In this document: one piece after another, positions 38,423-48,315 of the stretch
Numbering within the stretch: the stretch's first letter is position 1
How the letters are laid out: the number at the start of each line of letters is the position of its first letter
Assembly: GCF_036860695.1 (NCBI RefSeq)
Contig: NZ_JAYKGJ010000002.1
Span: 744,683 to 808,682, forward strand
Origin: Rosettibacter firmus
GTDB lineage: Bacteria; Bacteroidota; Ignavibacteria; Ignavibacteriales; Melioribacteraceae
Length of the DNA stretch: 64,000 nt
Reading direction: 5' to 3'
Made by a program: the position numbers and the translations under genes
The notes under the pieces: generated by a model
What the model was told of the DNA's origin: nothing
Databases searched by the model: none
The model's input: only the letters and a program-made list of their open reading frames with translations

Positions 38423-39835
38423 TTATAAATTATTTTCTTGAAGAAATTTATCTTTAATTTTCAGGAAGTATGCGAAAGCTTCTTCATAATTATTTTGAAT
38501 TTTGCCATCGAGAATTGCTTCTTCAATTGCTTTTTTAATTTTGCCAACTGTTTTAGATGGTGGAATGTTGCATACCCTCATAATTTCATCCCCTCTAACA
38601 GGTGATTGAAATGCTCTTAATCTATCTTTTTCCTGAACATCACGAACTTTTTGCATTACGATATTATAATTTTCCAGATATTGATTTACTTTTACAATAT
38701 TTTTACTTGTAATATCTGCTCGACATAATGTTATTAAATCATCTAAATCTTCGCCAGCAGCAGCAGCTAATCTTCTTATAGCAGAATCAGTTACATTTTG
38801 ATCAACTAATGCCATTGGTCTTAAGTGTAAACGAATAAGTTTTTCTACATATGGCAATTTATTGAAAGGTAATTTTAATTTAGTAAAAATTCCCTTCATC
38901 ATTCTTGCACCTAATTCTTCGTGACCATGAAAAGTCCAGCCTATACCTTCTACAAACTTTTTAGTCAATGGTTTTGCAATATCATGAACTAATGCCGCAA
39001 ATCTAAGCCATAAATTATCACTAACTATTGCAACATTATCAACTACCATACAAGTATGATAAAAAACATCTTTATGATGATAATCACTTCTTTGTTCGAC
39101 TCCACCAAGATTATGAATCTCTGGAAATATTACTTTCATTATTTCATTTTCATAAAGTAATTTTAATCCTATAGAAGGTTTTGGTGATGCTAATATTTTT
39201 AAGAATTCATCTGTTATTCTTTCTTGTGCTACAATTTTAAGTCGATCTTTCATTTCCCTTGCAGCACGCAAAGTATTTTCTTCAATCTTAAAATCAAGTT
39301 GTGTAGCAAATCTGAATGCACGCATGATTCTTAAAGGGTCATCATCAAATGTTGTAAACGGGTCTAATGGTGTTTTTATAATTCTGTTGTTGATATCATT
39401 AATTCCATTAAATTTATCAAGTAATTCTCCATAAGAATCCTCATTTAAGGAAATCGCAAGAGTATTAATTGTAAAATCTCTTCTATTGATATCATCATCA
39501 AGTGTTCCTGGTTGAACCAAAGGATTACGACTATTTTTTTTATAAGATTCTTTCCTTGCCCCAACAAATTCTAATGAATAATCTTTATACTTAAAATGAG
39601 CAGTACCAAAATTTTTATAAATAATTATATCTGAAATACCAAGTTTATTAGCAAAATCTTTTGCAAAGGCAGGTCCATCCCCCACAATCAAGAAATCAAA
39701 TTCTTCTCTTTTTCTGTTTAATATTAAATCTCTTACAAATCCACCAACAAGATATAATTTTTCGTTTCTAATTTTTGCTATTTCAGATGCTATTTTTATA
39801 AAATCGTATTTATTTAATTCATCTATTATTTTCAT
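38423..39835 (-). CDS. CCA tRNA nucleotidyltransferase / poly(A) polymerase family protein with HD domain
   Basis: Class II nucleotidyltransferase expected to add or repair the CCA end of tRNAs. The head domain shows LVGGFVRDLIL and EFDFLIVGDGPA with the metal-binding acidic pair, RRDFTINTLAISL, and DDDPLRIMRAFRFATQL. An HD phosphohydrolase domain follows (RFAALVHDIAKPLT and FHGHEELGARMM). 470 aa. The HD type occurs in the CCA-adding enzymes of many bacteria. CCA-adding and A-adding forms cannot be told apart by eye. Confidence 0.92.
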   Translation of the reverse strand: MKIIDELNKYDFIKIASEIAKIRNEKLYLVGGFVRDLILNRKREEFDFLIVGDGPAFAKDFANKLGISDIIIYKNFGTAHFKYKDYSLEFVGARKESYKKNSRNPLVQPGTLDDDINRRDFTINTLAISLNEDSYGELLDKFNGINDINNRIIKTPLDPFTTFDDDPLRIMRAFRFATQLDFKIEENTLRAAREMKDRLKIVAQERITDEFLKILASPKPSIGLKLLYENEIMKVIFPEIHNLGGVEQRSDYHHKDVFYHTCMVVDNVAIVSDNLWLRFAALVHDIAKPLTKKFVEGIGWTFHGHEELGARMMKGIFTKLKLPFNKLPYVEKLIRLHLRPMALVDQNVTDSAIRRLAAAAGEDLDDLITLCRADITSKNIVKVNQYLENYNIVMQKVRDVQEKDRLRAFQSPVRGDEIMRVCNIPPSKTVGKIKKAIEEAILDGKIQNNYEEAFAYFLKIKDKFLQENNL

Positions 39836-39857
39836 AGTAATTCTAAATTATTATTAA

Positions 39858-42065
39858 TTATAGTGTTGAAACATTATATAACCAATTAACCAATCTTAAA
39901 TTTTCGACAAGTGTTTCATAAAAATAATCATCACCTTTATAGTCCAATGATTTAATTGCCAATTTTTTAGCAGTTATATAATCACCAATTTCAATAGCAC
40001 TCTGAGATAATTTATAAGCTGCATAACTTGAAATAATATCGTACACTTTAATTTTGTTACTCAATTCATAAATAAATGATTTAAGCTTGGCTTTGTCATT
40101 ACATAATTTTAAAACAATTGGTATAGTAAAATAGTAAATCTCTTTCTCATTTAATTTTATCAGGTAATTAAACTTTTCATTATTATTCATCCTGAGAAAA
40201 TTTATTAAATCATCACTACCTTGCTCTACTATTATTTTTCTCGTCAGAGCATAATTAACAAATTCAATATGAGAATTTTGAATTAGTAAACTATCAATCA
40301 ATTTTACAGCAGATTCAAAGTTTTTGTTCATGAAGTAAATATCAGACAGAATCAGCTCAAGATTAAAAAGATGTGCATCTTTTCTAAACTTATTTATCTC
40401 TTTCTTTAATAAATTTTCTGCATCTTTTATTTTATTTTGTTTTATCAAACTATTAATTAAACCAATTAATGATTCATAGCTCTCAGTATAATTATAAATT
40501 TTCTGATATAACTTTTCTGAATCTAATAATCTACCTTCGTTAAAATATTTGCGAGCACGCTTTAAATTTCTCGACGCATATCTTGGACATATTTTTTTAA
40601 ATATAGGTTTACTACCAAAGTACAATTGAGCCTTATATTTATTTTCATCTATTTTAAGATTCACTAAAAAATCATAATACTCTTTTTCCAATTCATTAAT
40701 ATTTTTTTTAAAAGCTAATGTGAAATCAGAGTTATTATAAAATTTCTTTACACTTTCAATTCCATAAGTATCTATTAAGTATTTTATAAAAGAACCTGAG
40801 TATGTGTAAGAAACATTTGAAAAATTTAAGAAGAACTTCAATCCACTAAATAGTTCATTAATTTTAATATTATATCCCGAAGAATTAGCAAGTTTAGCTA
40901 AATAGTGAACTGGATAGTTGTCAAAATTATTTTCAATAGCCATTGCTAATCCTTCAATAATGGCTGGATTAATGTTTTTATCGGTCTTAAAAATTGTTGC
41001 TCCAAATTCAGAAGATAAGACATGTGTTATCTCGTGTTTCAATGTTTCTTTATATGTCTGAAAATTCAAATAAATTTGATTTAACCATGGTTTAGCTACA
41101 TCAGCTTTTGCAGAACCAAATAATTTTTTCTTTTCTTCTTCATTATAAAAAATGAACGAAATAATTTTAGATTTACTTTTTATCTTCAATTCATTTTTTA
41201 CTGTTTCATAATAATAATCATGAAGTAAAGCCATTAATTTAATTGCATCTTCGTCTTTAATTTTATTTGAATAATAAATTTCTGAGTGTTCTGTTTGTAA
41301 ATATTTACCTAATGCGTTTTTTAATGATTCTTTAGAAGTAGAATAATTTAATACTGGTTTTAAAAATATGAAGCATATAGAAACAATAATAACTAAAACA
41401 AAGAAACTTACTTTTACAATTTTCTTTTTATTAAATAGATAGTCTGATAAAAATATTAATCCTGCAAAGAACAGAAGATTGATCAATCTGTAAGATACAA
41501 GTAAATTGTTTATACTTAACTCTTCATCGTAAATTGTACCAGAGTAGAATCCGAATACTGGATTAAAAAAATAGAGTTGTGGATTAAAATAGAATTCTAA
41601 AATAGGTACTAAAAGAATGAGTAAAAATGAAATGATGAAGATTGTGTATTTATATTTCTCAAATATTACTGCAATAAATCTCCCGGTAGTAAAGCCAAAT
41701 AAAATTGATGGTAAAGTTAATATTATATAGAAGAGTAAGTTTTCACTGATCGGACATGATGAATATAATAAATGAGATATAAGACCAATAATAAAAGGTA
41801 ATAAAGAAAAAGCATAAAGATATTTTCTAATGATTTTAAATAGTTGAATAAAATTATCTGGTTCATTTTTGTAATGTGAATGAATTACTAATAATCCGGA
41901 AAAGAAAAAAAGTATTATTGAATTAAGGGCAGCAAATTCATAATCCAGTGAATTTACGAGTGGTAATTTTGATAAAAATACATTTATTAAGAAAATTATT
42001 ATAACTAAAATTAAAGGGAGACTAAATGAATAGTTTTTAATATTCTTCAGTTGGAACTCTTTCAA
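39858..42065 (-). CDS. Polytopic membrane protein with peptidase MA-like domain and TPR-like C-terminus
   Basis: About seven hydrophobic segments fill residues 12-235. A soluble part begins with LQTEHSEIYYSNKIKDEDA, similar in style to the RTEHFNIYYY segment of the peptidase-like gene at the left window edge. A HEITH motif lies at 344-348 (LKHEITHVLSSEFG) with a possible third ligand in INPAIIEGLAMAIE. The last 230 residues look like TPR helices (EGRLLDSEKLYQKIYNYTESYE, quoted in part). The start is a TTG at 42065 within the murA end, seven bases after GGAG; no other good start exists. A membrane-anchored zinc peptidase is plausible, but unproven. Confidence 0.68.
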   Translation of the reverse strand: MKEFQLKNIKNYSFSLPLILVIIIFLINVFLSKLPLVNSLDYEFAALNSIILFFFSGLLVIHSHYKNEPDNFIQLFKIIRKYLYAFSLLPFIIGLISHLLYSSCPISENLLFYIILTLPSILFGFTTGRFIAVIFEKYKYTIFIISFLLILLVPILEFYFNPQLYFFNPVFGFYSGTIYDEELSINNLLVSYRLINLLFFAGLIFLSDYLFNKKKIVKVSFFVLVIIVSICFIFLKPVLNYSTSKESLKNALGKYLQTEHSEIYYSNKIKDEDAIKLMALLHDYYYETVKNELKIKSKSKIISFIFYNEEEKKKLFGSAKADVAKPWLNQIYLNFQTYKETLKHEITHVLSSEFGATIFKTDKNINPAIIEGLAMAIENNFDNYPVHYLAKLANSSGYNIKINELFSGLKFFLNFSNVSYTYSGSFIKYLIDTYGIESVKKFYNNSDFTLAFKKNINELEKEYYDFLVNLKIDENKYKAQLYFGSKPIFKKICPRYASRNLKRARKYFNEGRLLDSEKLYQKIYNYTESYESLIGLINSLIKQNKIKDAENLLKKEINKFRKDAHLFNLELILSDIYFMNKNFESAVKLIDSLLIQNSHIEFVNYALTRKIIVEQGSDDLINFLRMNNNEKFNYLIKLNEKEIYYFTIPIVLKLCNDKAKLKSFIYELSNKIKVYDIISSYAAYKLSQSAIEIGDYITAKKLAIKSLDYKGDDYFYETLVENLRLVNWLYNVSTL

Positions 42066-43302
42066 TATCAGCTCCTAAAGCTTTGAGCTTTTCTTCAATT
42101 CTTTGATAACCTCTATCGAGATGATAAATACGAAGAACTTCTGTAACATTTTCTGCAGCAAGTCCTGCCAATACAAGAGAAGCACTTGCTCTTAAATCTG
42201 TAGACATAACTTTTGCCCCCTTTAATTTTTTTACTCCTTTTACAACAGCACTATTATTTATCACTTCAATATTTGCTCCCAATCTATTTAATTCCGGCAC
42301 ATGGTTAAATCTATCGGGATAAATTGTGTCTGTTACTTTTGAAGTTCCTTCAGCTAAAGACATATATGCAATCCATTGTGCTTGCATATCTGTAGGAAAT
42401 CCAGGAAATACAGCTGTTGTTACATCAATATTTTTAATATTAAGATTTTCTGCATTTATTTTAATTATTCCATTATCATAACTTAACTTAGCTCCACTTT
42501 CCTCAATTTTTATTAGCACGGATTCCAGATGTTCTTTTATAACATTACTTAATTCAATATTACTGCGAGTTATAGCTCCTGCCAGTAATAAAGTACCTGC
42601 TTCAATTCTATCAGGGATATTAAATATTTCGGATGGTTTTAATTCATCGACACCTTCAATTTCTATAACTGTAGTACCTATTCCAGAAATTCTTGCTCCC
42701 ATCAATTGCAAATATTCTGCAAGTAAAGTTATCTCGGGTTCTATAGCAGCATTTGAAATTACTGTTGTACCTTTTGCCAGGACAGCAGCCATCAAAGTAT
42801 TTCCTGTCGCTCCTACTGAAGGAATATCAAAGTGAATTTTAGCTCCTGTTAATTTATTTGCTTTTGCAATAACATAACCTTCATCAATATCTATTGAAGC
42901 TCCTAATTTCTTCATTGCTTCTAAATGCAAATTAATTGGTCTTGGTCCCCAAGCACAACCACCAGGCATAGAAACTTTAGCATAACCAAAACGTGAAAGC
43001 AAAGGACCTAAAACATAAATTGAAGCTCTCATTTTTTTAACATGTTCATAAGGTGCAACCTGAGAAATAATATTTGTCGTATCAATCTGAACAGTATTAT
43101 TTTCGAATTTAATATTCGCTCCAAGGTGTTCCATCAATTTTATCATTGTATATATATCATTTACTTCAGGAACATTATAAATTTTACTAATGCCTGAAGT
43201 AAGTAAAGTTGCTGGCATAAGTGCTAATGAAGAATTTTTAGCACCACTTACTGCAACTCTGCCACTCAATTTTTTACCACCTCTAATAACAAACTTTTCC
43301 AA
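42037..43302 (-). CDS. murA: UDP-N-acetylglucosamine 1-carboxyvinyltransferase
   Basis: First committed enzyme of peptidoglycan synthesis; adds enolpyruvyl from PEP to UDP-GlcNAc. The family N-terminus EKFVIRGGKKLSG, the active-site loop PGGCAWGPRP (Cys at about 116, the fosfomycin-reactive residue), and DIRATDLRASASLVLAGL-type end (STDLRASASLVLAGLAAE) are visible. I choose TTG at 43302: a GGAGG site five bases upstream fits it and gives the canonical LEKFVIRGG start. The ATG at 43314 overlaps that site and would add four residues. It overlaps nothing essential of the kinase gene upstream. About 421 aa. Confidence 0.95.
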   Translation of the reverse strand: MEKFVIRGGKKLSGRVAVSGAKNSSLALMPATLLTSGISKIYNVPEVNDIYTMIKLMEHLGANIKFENNTVQIDTTNIISQVAPYEHVKKMRASIYVLGPLLSRFGYAKVSMPGGCAWGPRPINLHLEAMKKLGASIDIDEGYVIAKANKLTGAKIHFDIPSVGATGNTLMAAVLAKGTTVISNAAIEPEITLLAEYLQLMGARISGIGTTVIEIEGVDELKPSEIFNIPDRIEAGTLLLAGAITRSNIELSNVIKEHLESVLIKIEESGAKLSYDNGIIKINAENLNIKNIDVTTAVFPGFPTDMQAQWIAYMSLAEGTSKVTDTIYPDRFNHVPELNRLGANIEVINNSAVVKGVKKLKGAKVMSTDLRASASLVLAGLAAENVTEVLRIYHLDRGYQRIEEKLKALGADIERVPTEEY

Positions 43303-43313
43303 TGATTCCTCCA

Positions 43314-45221
43314 TTAATGAATTTTCAAGATTTGGCCATTATATCCTACTAAAAATATATGCCCATTATAATTCAAAGCCATATCGTTCATGTTTGTAAA
43401 ATTATGAATATCTACTAAATCCCAATTAGCACCTTTATCTTTCGATATCATAAAAGTTCCTTTTGTACCAATTAATGCAACATAATTTTTTGAAATAAAA
43501 GATACTTTTTGTAAAGCTCCTACATCTGCAATTTTTTTAAATTCCCATTCTTCACCATAATTTGTTGTTCTAAGAACTGTAGCATCTCCTCCTACAATTA
43601 TTCCAAAACCATTTCTTTCAAGATCAATTGATTTCAAATAATTATCAGTTAATACATTATCTATGCGAGTCCAGGTTTCGCCTCCATTAGTAGTTTTAAG
43701 AATTAATCCATTCCATCCAACAGCAAAACCTCTTCTATCATCAAAAAAGTCGATATCAAAAATTAATGAATTTGTATTTGTATTTACTTTGTACCAATTA
43801 ATTCCTCCATTTATGGTTTTTAATATTACTCCTTTATTACCTGTTATAAAACCAGTATGCTCATCGATAAAATTAATTCGAAAGAAAGTAAAATCTTTTT
43901 GAATGGGAAGCAATTGAAGGCTATCAAGTAAATTTTTTCCATAAATAATAGTTGATGAATCGCCAATAATTATAGTTCTACCAGAAGGGGAAATATATAA
44001 ATCACTGAGATTTGATTTAATATTTACAGGTTTTTGTTTCCAGGTTTGTCCACCATCATTAGAAATTATAATTGTTCCAGAATCTCCAACAGCAATTGCA
44101 TTCTTTTCATCAACGAAAAAGATTGAGTTAAGATTATTTTTAACATTGCTTTCTATTTTATCTATATAACTAAACTTTAATTCATCTTCTTTTGATGAGA
44201 AGAGTGATTTTATATCATACTTTTTTAAAGTTTCTAATTTATTGCTAATGATTAATTCATGAACTTGATTATATACAAAGTAAGATAATGCAATCAACAA
44301 AATAACAAAAAAAGCAAAAGCAGATGCTGATGCAATTTTATAAGACTTACTTCGTTCCTCAGTTTTTTTGAAATAACTTGTATAAATTTTAGAAACAGAT
44401 TTGTCGAGTTCCTGAAGAGCATCATACATTTCTTCGCATGTTTCATATCTATTTAATGGATTTTTTTCCATTGCCTTTAGAATAACTTTATCCACATCTT
44501 CAGGTATACCTGTTAAAATTGAAGAAATTTTTTGTGGCGACTTTTTAAGATGACTTTCCATTACATCATATTCACTATCATAATCAAATGGTGGTCTACC
44601 AACAATCATCTCATAAGCAGTACATCCAATTGAATAAATATCACTGCGATTAGTAACATCTCCACCTTTTATTTGTTCGGGACTCATATAATAAACAGTA
44701 CCAATTTTTGCACCTGGTTTCGTGAAATCTTTATCATCAAACAACGATTTCGAAATACCAAAGTCCATTATTTTAGCAATACCTTCCCGATTCAAAATTA
44801 TATTTGAAGGTTTTATATCTCGATGAACAAATCCTTTTGAATGTGCATAGCCCAATCCAAGTAATATTTGTTTTAAAATGTAAATAACATCATAAATATT
44901 AAATCGTCCCTGACGTTGTAATACTTTTTCAAGACTTTCTCCTTCTACATATTCCATTACAATTCCAAGTAATTCATCATATTCTATAAAACCATAAACA
45001 GTAACAATATTTGGATGAGAAAGTTTAGCTTGATTTTTTGCTTCTCTTTTAAATCTTTCAACAAAGCGGGCTTTATCAAAAGTATCTGCATTTAACATTT
45101 TAATTGCAACATATCTATCAAGCTTTGTATCATAAGCTTTATATACAATGCCCATTCCCCCTTTACCAAGGACAGAAACAATTCGATAATTATCTATAAG
45201 GATTCCGATCAGGTTTTCCAT
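43314..45221 (-). CDS. Ser/Thr protein kinase fused to Ycf48-like beta-propeller repeats
   Basis: Transmembrane signalling kinase. The N-terminal kinase domain (about 1-275) has GKGGMGIVYKAY, the ATP lysine at 41, HRDIKPSNI with catalytic Asp135, DFGIS at 153, and GTVYYMSPEQI, so it looks active. One membrane helix spans about 295-318. The outside part has about five Ycf48/BNR-like repeats, e.g. GTIIISNDGGQTWKQKPV, GVILKTINGGINWYKV, GLILKTTNGGETWTRI. The usual bacterial kinase has PASTA repeats instead. The stop overlaps the upstream ATG of murA as TAATG. The signal sensed is unknown. Confidence 0.9.
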   Translation of the reverse strand: MENLIGILIDNYRIVSVLGKGGMGIVYKAYDTKLDRYVAIKMLNADTFDKARFVERFKREAKNQAKLSHPNIVTVYGFIEYDELLGIVMEYVEGESLEKVLQRQGRFNIYDVIYILKQILLGLGYAHSKGFVHRDIKPSNIILNREGIAKIMDFGISKSLFDDKDFTKPGAKIGTVYYMSPEQIKGGDVTNRSDIYSIGCTAYEMIVGRPPFDYDSEYDVMESHLKKSPQKISSILTGIPEDVDKVILKAMEKNPLNRYETCEEMYDALQELDKSVSKIYTSYFKKTEERSKSYKIASASAFAFFVILLIALSYFVYNQVHELIISNKLETLKKYDIKSLFSSKEDELKFSYIDKIESNVKNNLNSIFFVDEKNAIAVGDSGTIIISNDGGQTWKQKPVNIKSNLSDLYISPSGRTIIIGDSSTIIYGKNLLDSLQLLPIQKDFTFFRINFIDEHTGFITGNKGVILKTINGGINWYKVNTNTNSLIFDIDFFDDRRGFAVGWNGLILKTTNGGETWTRIDNVLTDNYLKSIDLERNGFGIIVGGDATVLRTTNYGEEWEFKKIADVGALQKVSFISKNYVALIGTKGTFMISKDKGANWDLVDIHNFTNMNDMALNYNGHIFLVGYNGQILKIH

Positions 45222-45290
45222 TGAAAAGTTTATTTATTTGAGAGCAATATAAAAAATTTCTACTTATTGTAGATAAAGATAAGTTATAAA

Positions 45291-45321
45291 TTGAATTTTA
45301 TAACAAATACTAAAAATTCAA
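45291..45321 (-). terminator. Possible weak terminator at the end of the pectin operon
   Basis: TTGAATTTT and AAAATTCAA can form a nine-base-pair stem around a 13-base loop, overlapping the stop codon of the pectinesterase gene. The stem is almost all A-T and only a short T tract follows on the minus strand, so the call is weak. Confidence 0.3.
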
Positions 45322-46539
45322 TTCAATGTATCTTGGATTAATAGAAGCAAGACTACTAAAAATTTTAGCATCATTAATCAATTGTAAACCTATCAGATCT
45401 TCTTTATTAAAATTATTTTCTGTAACCAATTCAATTGTATCGTTTTCTCCACCTGATGCAAACATAAAGACAATTCCATTGGTTGTTTTGAATATTGGAG
45501 TTCCTATAACTGTAACAGGTTCATTAAACTGAAGTATTAATTTATTATTGTTAATATAAAAATTCTTTAATAAAACCTTTGTTGTTGCTTCGGGATCCCA
45601 TTTATAATTGAATGTCCAGAATGCACTAATTTTATCCGGGTTGTCTATTTCTTCAGAATCTTTTAGATTATTTTGAATCCAGGCATAATCAATGGAATCG
45701 CAATGAGAGTTATAGAAATAATATCTTGGTCCCCAAATAAATTGACGATTGCGGCTTGGATCATCATATGTTACTCGATAAATTGGTTTATCTGCCATAT
45801 TTTTAGAGAATTTGCAATTAATTAAATAAAATTGTGCTTCGTAGTGATGTCTACCTAATTCAAAATTTTTTACACCATCGAAATAGGAATTTACAATTAC
45901 AAATTTCTGAGTTTTATCATAAGAACCTGCATGCCAGATTGCAGCTGTTTCTTTGACTTCATAAAATTTTGAATCTCTTATAAAACACCAACCACGTGGA
46001 CAAACAAAATCGACTGCACCTTCAAAATAACAATTTGCATGATAATACATTCCTTCTTTATAATTCCAGAGAGAAACTGTATCGGCACCTTTACTTATTA
46101 CATTACAATTAAGAATTATTGTTCTTGTTCCAAATCCATAAATTGCAAAAGCATGTGGGCCAACTTCAGGTTGGGAATTTTCTATCGAAAGATTTTCAAG
46201 TATTATATCGTCTCCATAAATATTAATTACACCAGGTCCAATATTGTCCTGATTTTTATTCCAGTCTTCTCGCAGTTGACTGTAAATTATTTTTGTGTTC
46301 TCCTTATCTTCTCCTTTTAGCGTTATATAATCCTGATCAATTCGAATCTTTTCATTATAAATACCACTTTTAATGTAAATTGTTACTCTATGATAATTAA
46401 ACATCGGAAGTGAATTTATTGCTTCGGTAATTGTTTTATAATCTCCACTTCCATCCTGAGCAACAATAATGTCATATAATTTTTGTGAGTAAATATTAGT
46501 AATCAATAAAATAAAAATGATTACTATTTTTTTAATCAT
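45310..46539 (-). CDS. Pectinesterase (CE8), divergent active site
   Basis: Removes methyl esters from homogalacturonan. After a signal peptide (KKIVIIFILLITNIYSQ) comes the right-handed beta-helix start IIVAQDGSGDYKTITEAINSL, the usual CE8 N-terminus. The two catalytic aspartates are kept: Asp153 (KGADTVSLW) and Asp177 (GAVDFVCPRG), and Arg230 of the LGR motif. The Gln residues of typical enzymes are replaced (His129 and Ala152) and the Trp of LGRPW is His. The last 80 residues are an added beta-rich domain. It is the last gene of the pectin locus; no T9SS tail is seen, so it is probably periplasmic. Confidence 0.85.
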   Translation of the reverse strand: MIKKIVIIFILLITNIYSQKLYDIIVAQDGSGDYKTITEAINSLPMFNYHRVTIYIKSGIYNEKIRIDQDYITLKGEDKENTKIIYSQLREDWNKNQDNIGPGVINIYGDDIILENLSIENSQPEVGPHAFAIYGFGTRTIILNCNVISKGADTVSLWNYKEGMYYHANCYFEGAVDFVCPRGWCFIRDSKFYEVKETAAIWHAGSYDKTQKFVIVNSYFDGVKNFELGRHHYEAQFYLINCKFSKNMADKPIYRVTYDDPSRNRQFIWGPRYYFYNSHCDSIDYAWIQNNLKDSEEIDNPDKISAFWTFNYKWDPEATTKVLLKNFYINNNKLILQFNEPVTVIGTPIFKTTNGIVFMFASGGENDTIELVTENNFNKEDLIGLQLINDAKIFSSLASINPRYIELNF

Positions 46540-46556
46540 TTTTTTACCTGAGTTTA

Positions 46557-48140
46557 TTATAAAGTTCTTTTAATATAGTTTAATAATATTTTTATGTTTT
46601 TTATGTATTCTCTTATAGAAATAAATTTTTCGTTAGTATTATTTGGGAATGGAGAAGTATCAAATTTATCTCCAACATAACTAATAGAATAAGATTTGGT
46701 TTCACTATCTCCTGATATTTCTCCGTCAATAAAAGGATTAGAGATAAAAACTTCTTCGGTTAACCATCTTGAATGATTATCCATTTTTGAAATTATATTG
46801 TTAACAATTTCAGATGTAATTTTATTTCTATTATTAATCATAAAATTATCACTGGGAAGTTGCAAGAAATCATCAATTAAGTAATATAGATTCAATATAT
46901 CATTTGATTCGGGAAGATTTAAGTAGTTTGCTTTCTTATTGTTAATTTGTTTTTGTAGTGCATTTTTATATTGTCTTTCAATACTTTGAAGATTAATCAA
47001 TCTTGTACATGGATAATGAATAACTATATTACTATCACAATAATCAAAATAATAAGAACCAAATTTTAAATTGGAGCCTTTACGATGGAGATAAATTGGT
47101 TTATTTGTTCTTAGTTCTACAAATTTTGGAACTAACGCTAATGAGTCTTTATTATTAATAACAACACTTTTTACCCATTGAAGTGCATCTGGAATAGCAT
47201 TCAAATATTTTTTATCTCCAGTCATTTCATAAAATTTGATCAACATTTCAATATGTCTGGCTGTGTATTGCGGATCTAAAGCAGCAGGTTCATATGTTCT
47301 TGCTCGAGCTGGTTGAAGCTTTAAATCATATTGCTGAGCCCAACCTGCTTGCGGTTTTTTATATTGTGATAAGATAAAAAAATTCATCCCTCGTTTAATT
47401 GGTTCTAATAACTTCTCATATTTCAAAGTAGCATAACATAAAATTAAAAACTTGATATTATTCCAGATTACATTATCATTGAATGTGTAATATCTTGTAT
47501 AATCATTTCTGTTTTTTATAAAGGGAAATCTTTGTGGCCAGGCTCCATTTGGATACTGACTTTTCAGAATAAATTCAATTGCCTTATCAAGTGATTTTTT
47601 GATTATTGAATCTTTCTTTATTAAATAAATTCTCAATAAAAATTTTGCTGCTCCTGCCGTTACATTATCATCGAATGTTGCATTTCCATAATATTGATGA
47701 AATTCTTCAAGACGCCAGGCATTCGCACCAATTGTAGAATACCATTTCTTTGTTGAGCTATCTCCAGCAAAATCAATAAAATAATTCCAGCCACCACACT
47801 CGAGTTGTCCCTTAATTAAAGCTAAGGCAGATTTTTTTGCTAAGTTATAATAATATTCATCTTCAGTAACATCATATACATCAAGAAATAAATTTCCCAT
47901 ATCCACTGTTCCACCCTGTACCCAGATCATAGAAGGATATGCCTCGAGTTCACCCCATCGTCGTGACAAATTTGTTTTATAATACCAAACATAACCTCCA
48001 TTAACAGAAACATTTTCATCCAGGTATTTGATAGAATTATAGATAACATGTTTAATATCTTTTGCAGAAATGGAATCATTCAAAGAAGGTAAATTGGTTT
48101 GTGTTATAAAAGAAGCTAAAAAGGCGAATAAAATTATCAT
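46557..48140 (-). CDS. Pectate lyase, PL10-like
   Basis: Expected to cut polygalacturonate by beta-elimination. The alpha/alpha-toroid type sequence has QYPNGAWPQRFPF and DYTRYYTFNDNVIWNN, close to PL10 hallmarks (GGWPQ and TFNDNA), plus WYSTIGANAWRLEEFH. The protein is longer (527 aa) than a bare PL10 domain; the N-terminal part (SMIWVQGGTVDMGNLFLDVYD) and the C-terminal 100 residues are extra. The N-terminus is a hydrophobic segment without a basic start (MIILFAFLASFITQ), so export is probable but weakly supported. Family membership is a pattern match. Confidence 0.72.
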   Translation of the reverse strand: MIILFAFLASFITQTNLPSLNDSISAKDIKHVIYNSIKYLDENVSVNGGYVWYYKTNLSRRWGELEAYPSMIWVQGGTVDMGNLFLDVYDVTEDEYYYNLAKKSALALIKGQLECGGWNYFIDFAGDSSTKKWYSTIGANAWRLEEFHQYYGNATFDDNVTAGAAKFLLRIYLIKKDSIIKKSLDKAIEFILKSQYPNGAWPQRFPFIKNRNDYTRYYTFNDNVIWNNIKFLILCYATLKYEKLLEPIKRGMNFFILSQYKKPQAGWAQQYDLKLQPARARTYEPAALDPQYTARHIEMLIKFYEMTGDKKYLNAIPDALQWVKSVVINNKDSLALVPKFVELRTNKPIYLHRKGSNLKFGSYYFDYCDSNIVIHYPCTRLINLQSIERQYKNALQKQINNKKANYLNLPESNDILNLYYLIDDFLQLPSDNFMINNRNKITSEIVNNIISKMDNHSRWLTEEVFISNPFIDGEISGDSETKSYSISYVGDKFDTSPFPNNTNEKFISIREYIKNIKILLNYIKRTL

Positions 48141-48315
48141 CAGGTTTTTATCTTGTAGTTATATATTTTCTGATTTCTATAATTATATTTTATTGTAACA
48201 TGGATGATAAATTAAATGTCTTTGTATATCTAATTTATATACAAAGAATGCTGAAAAAATTAAATCTCATATTTTAATAGCAAATAAAACCGTTTGTTAT
48301 TTACTGAAATATGTT

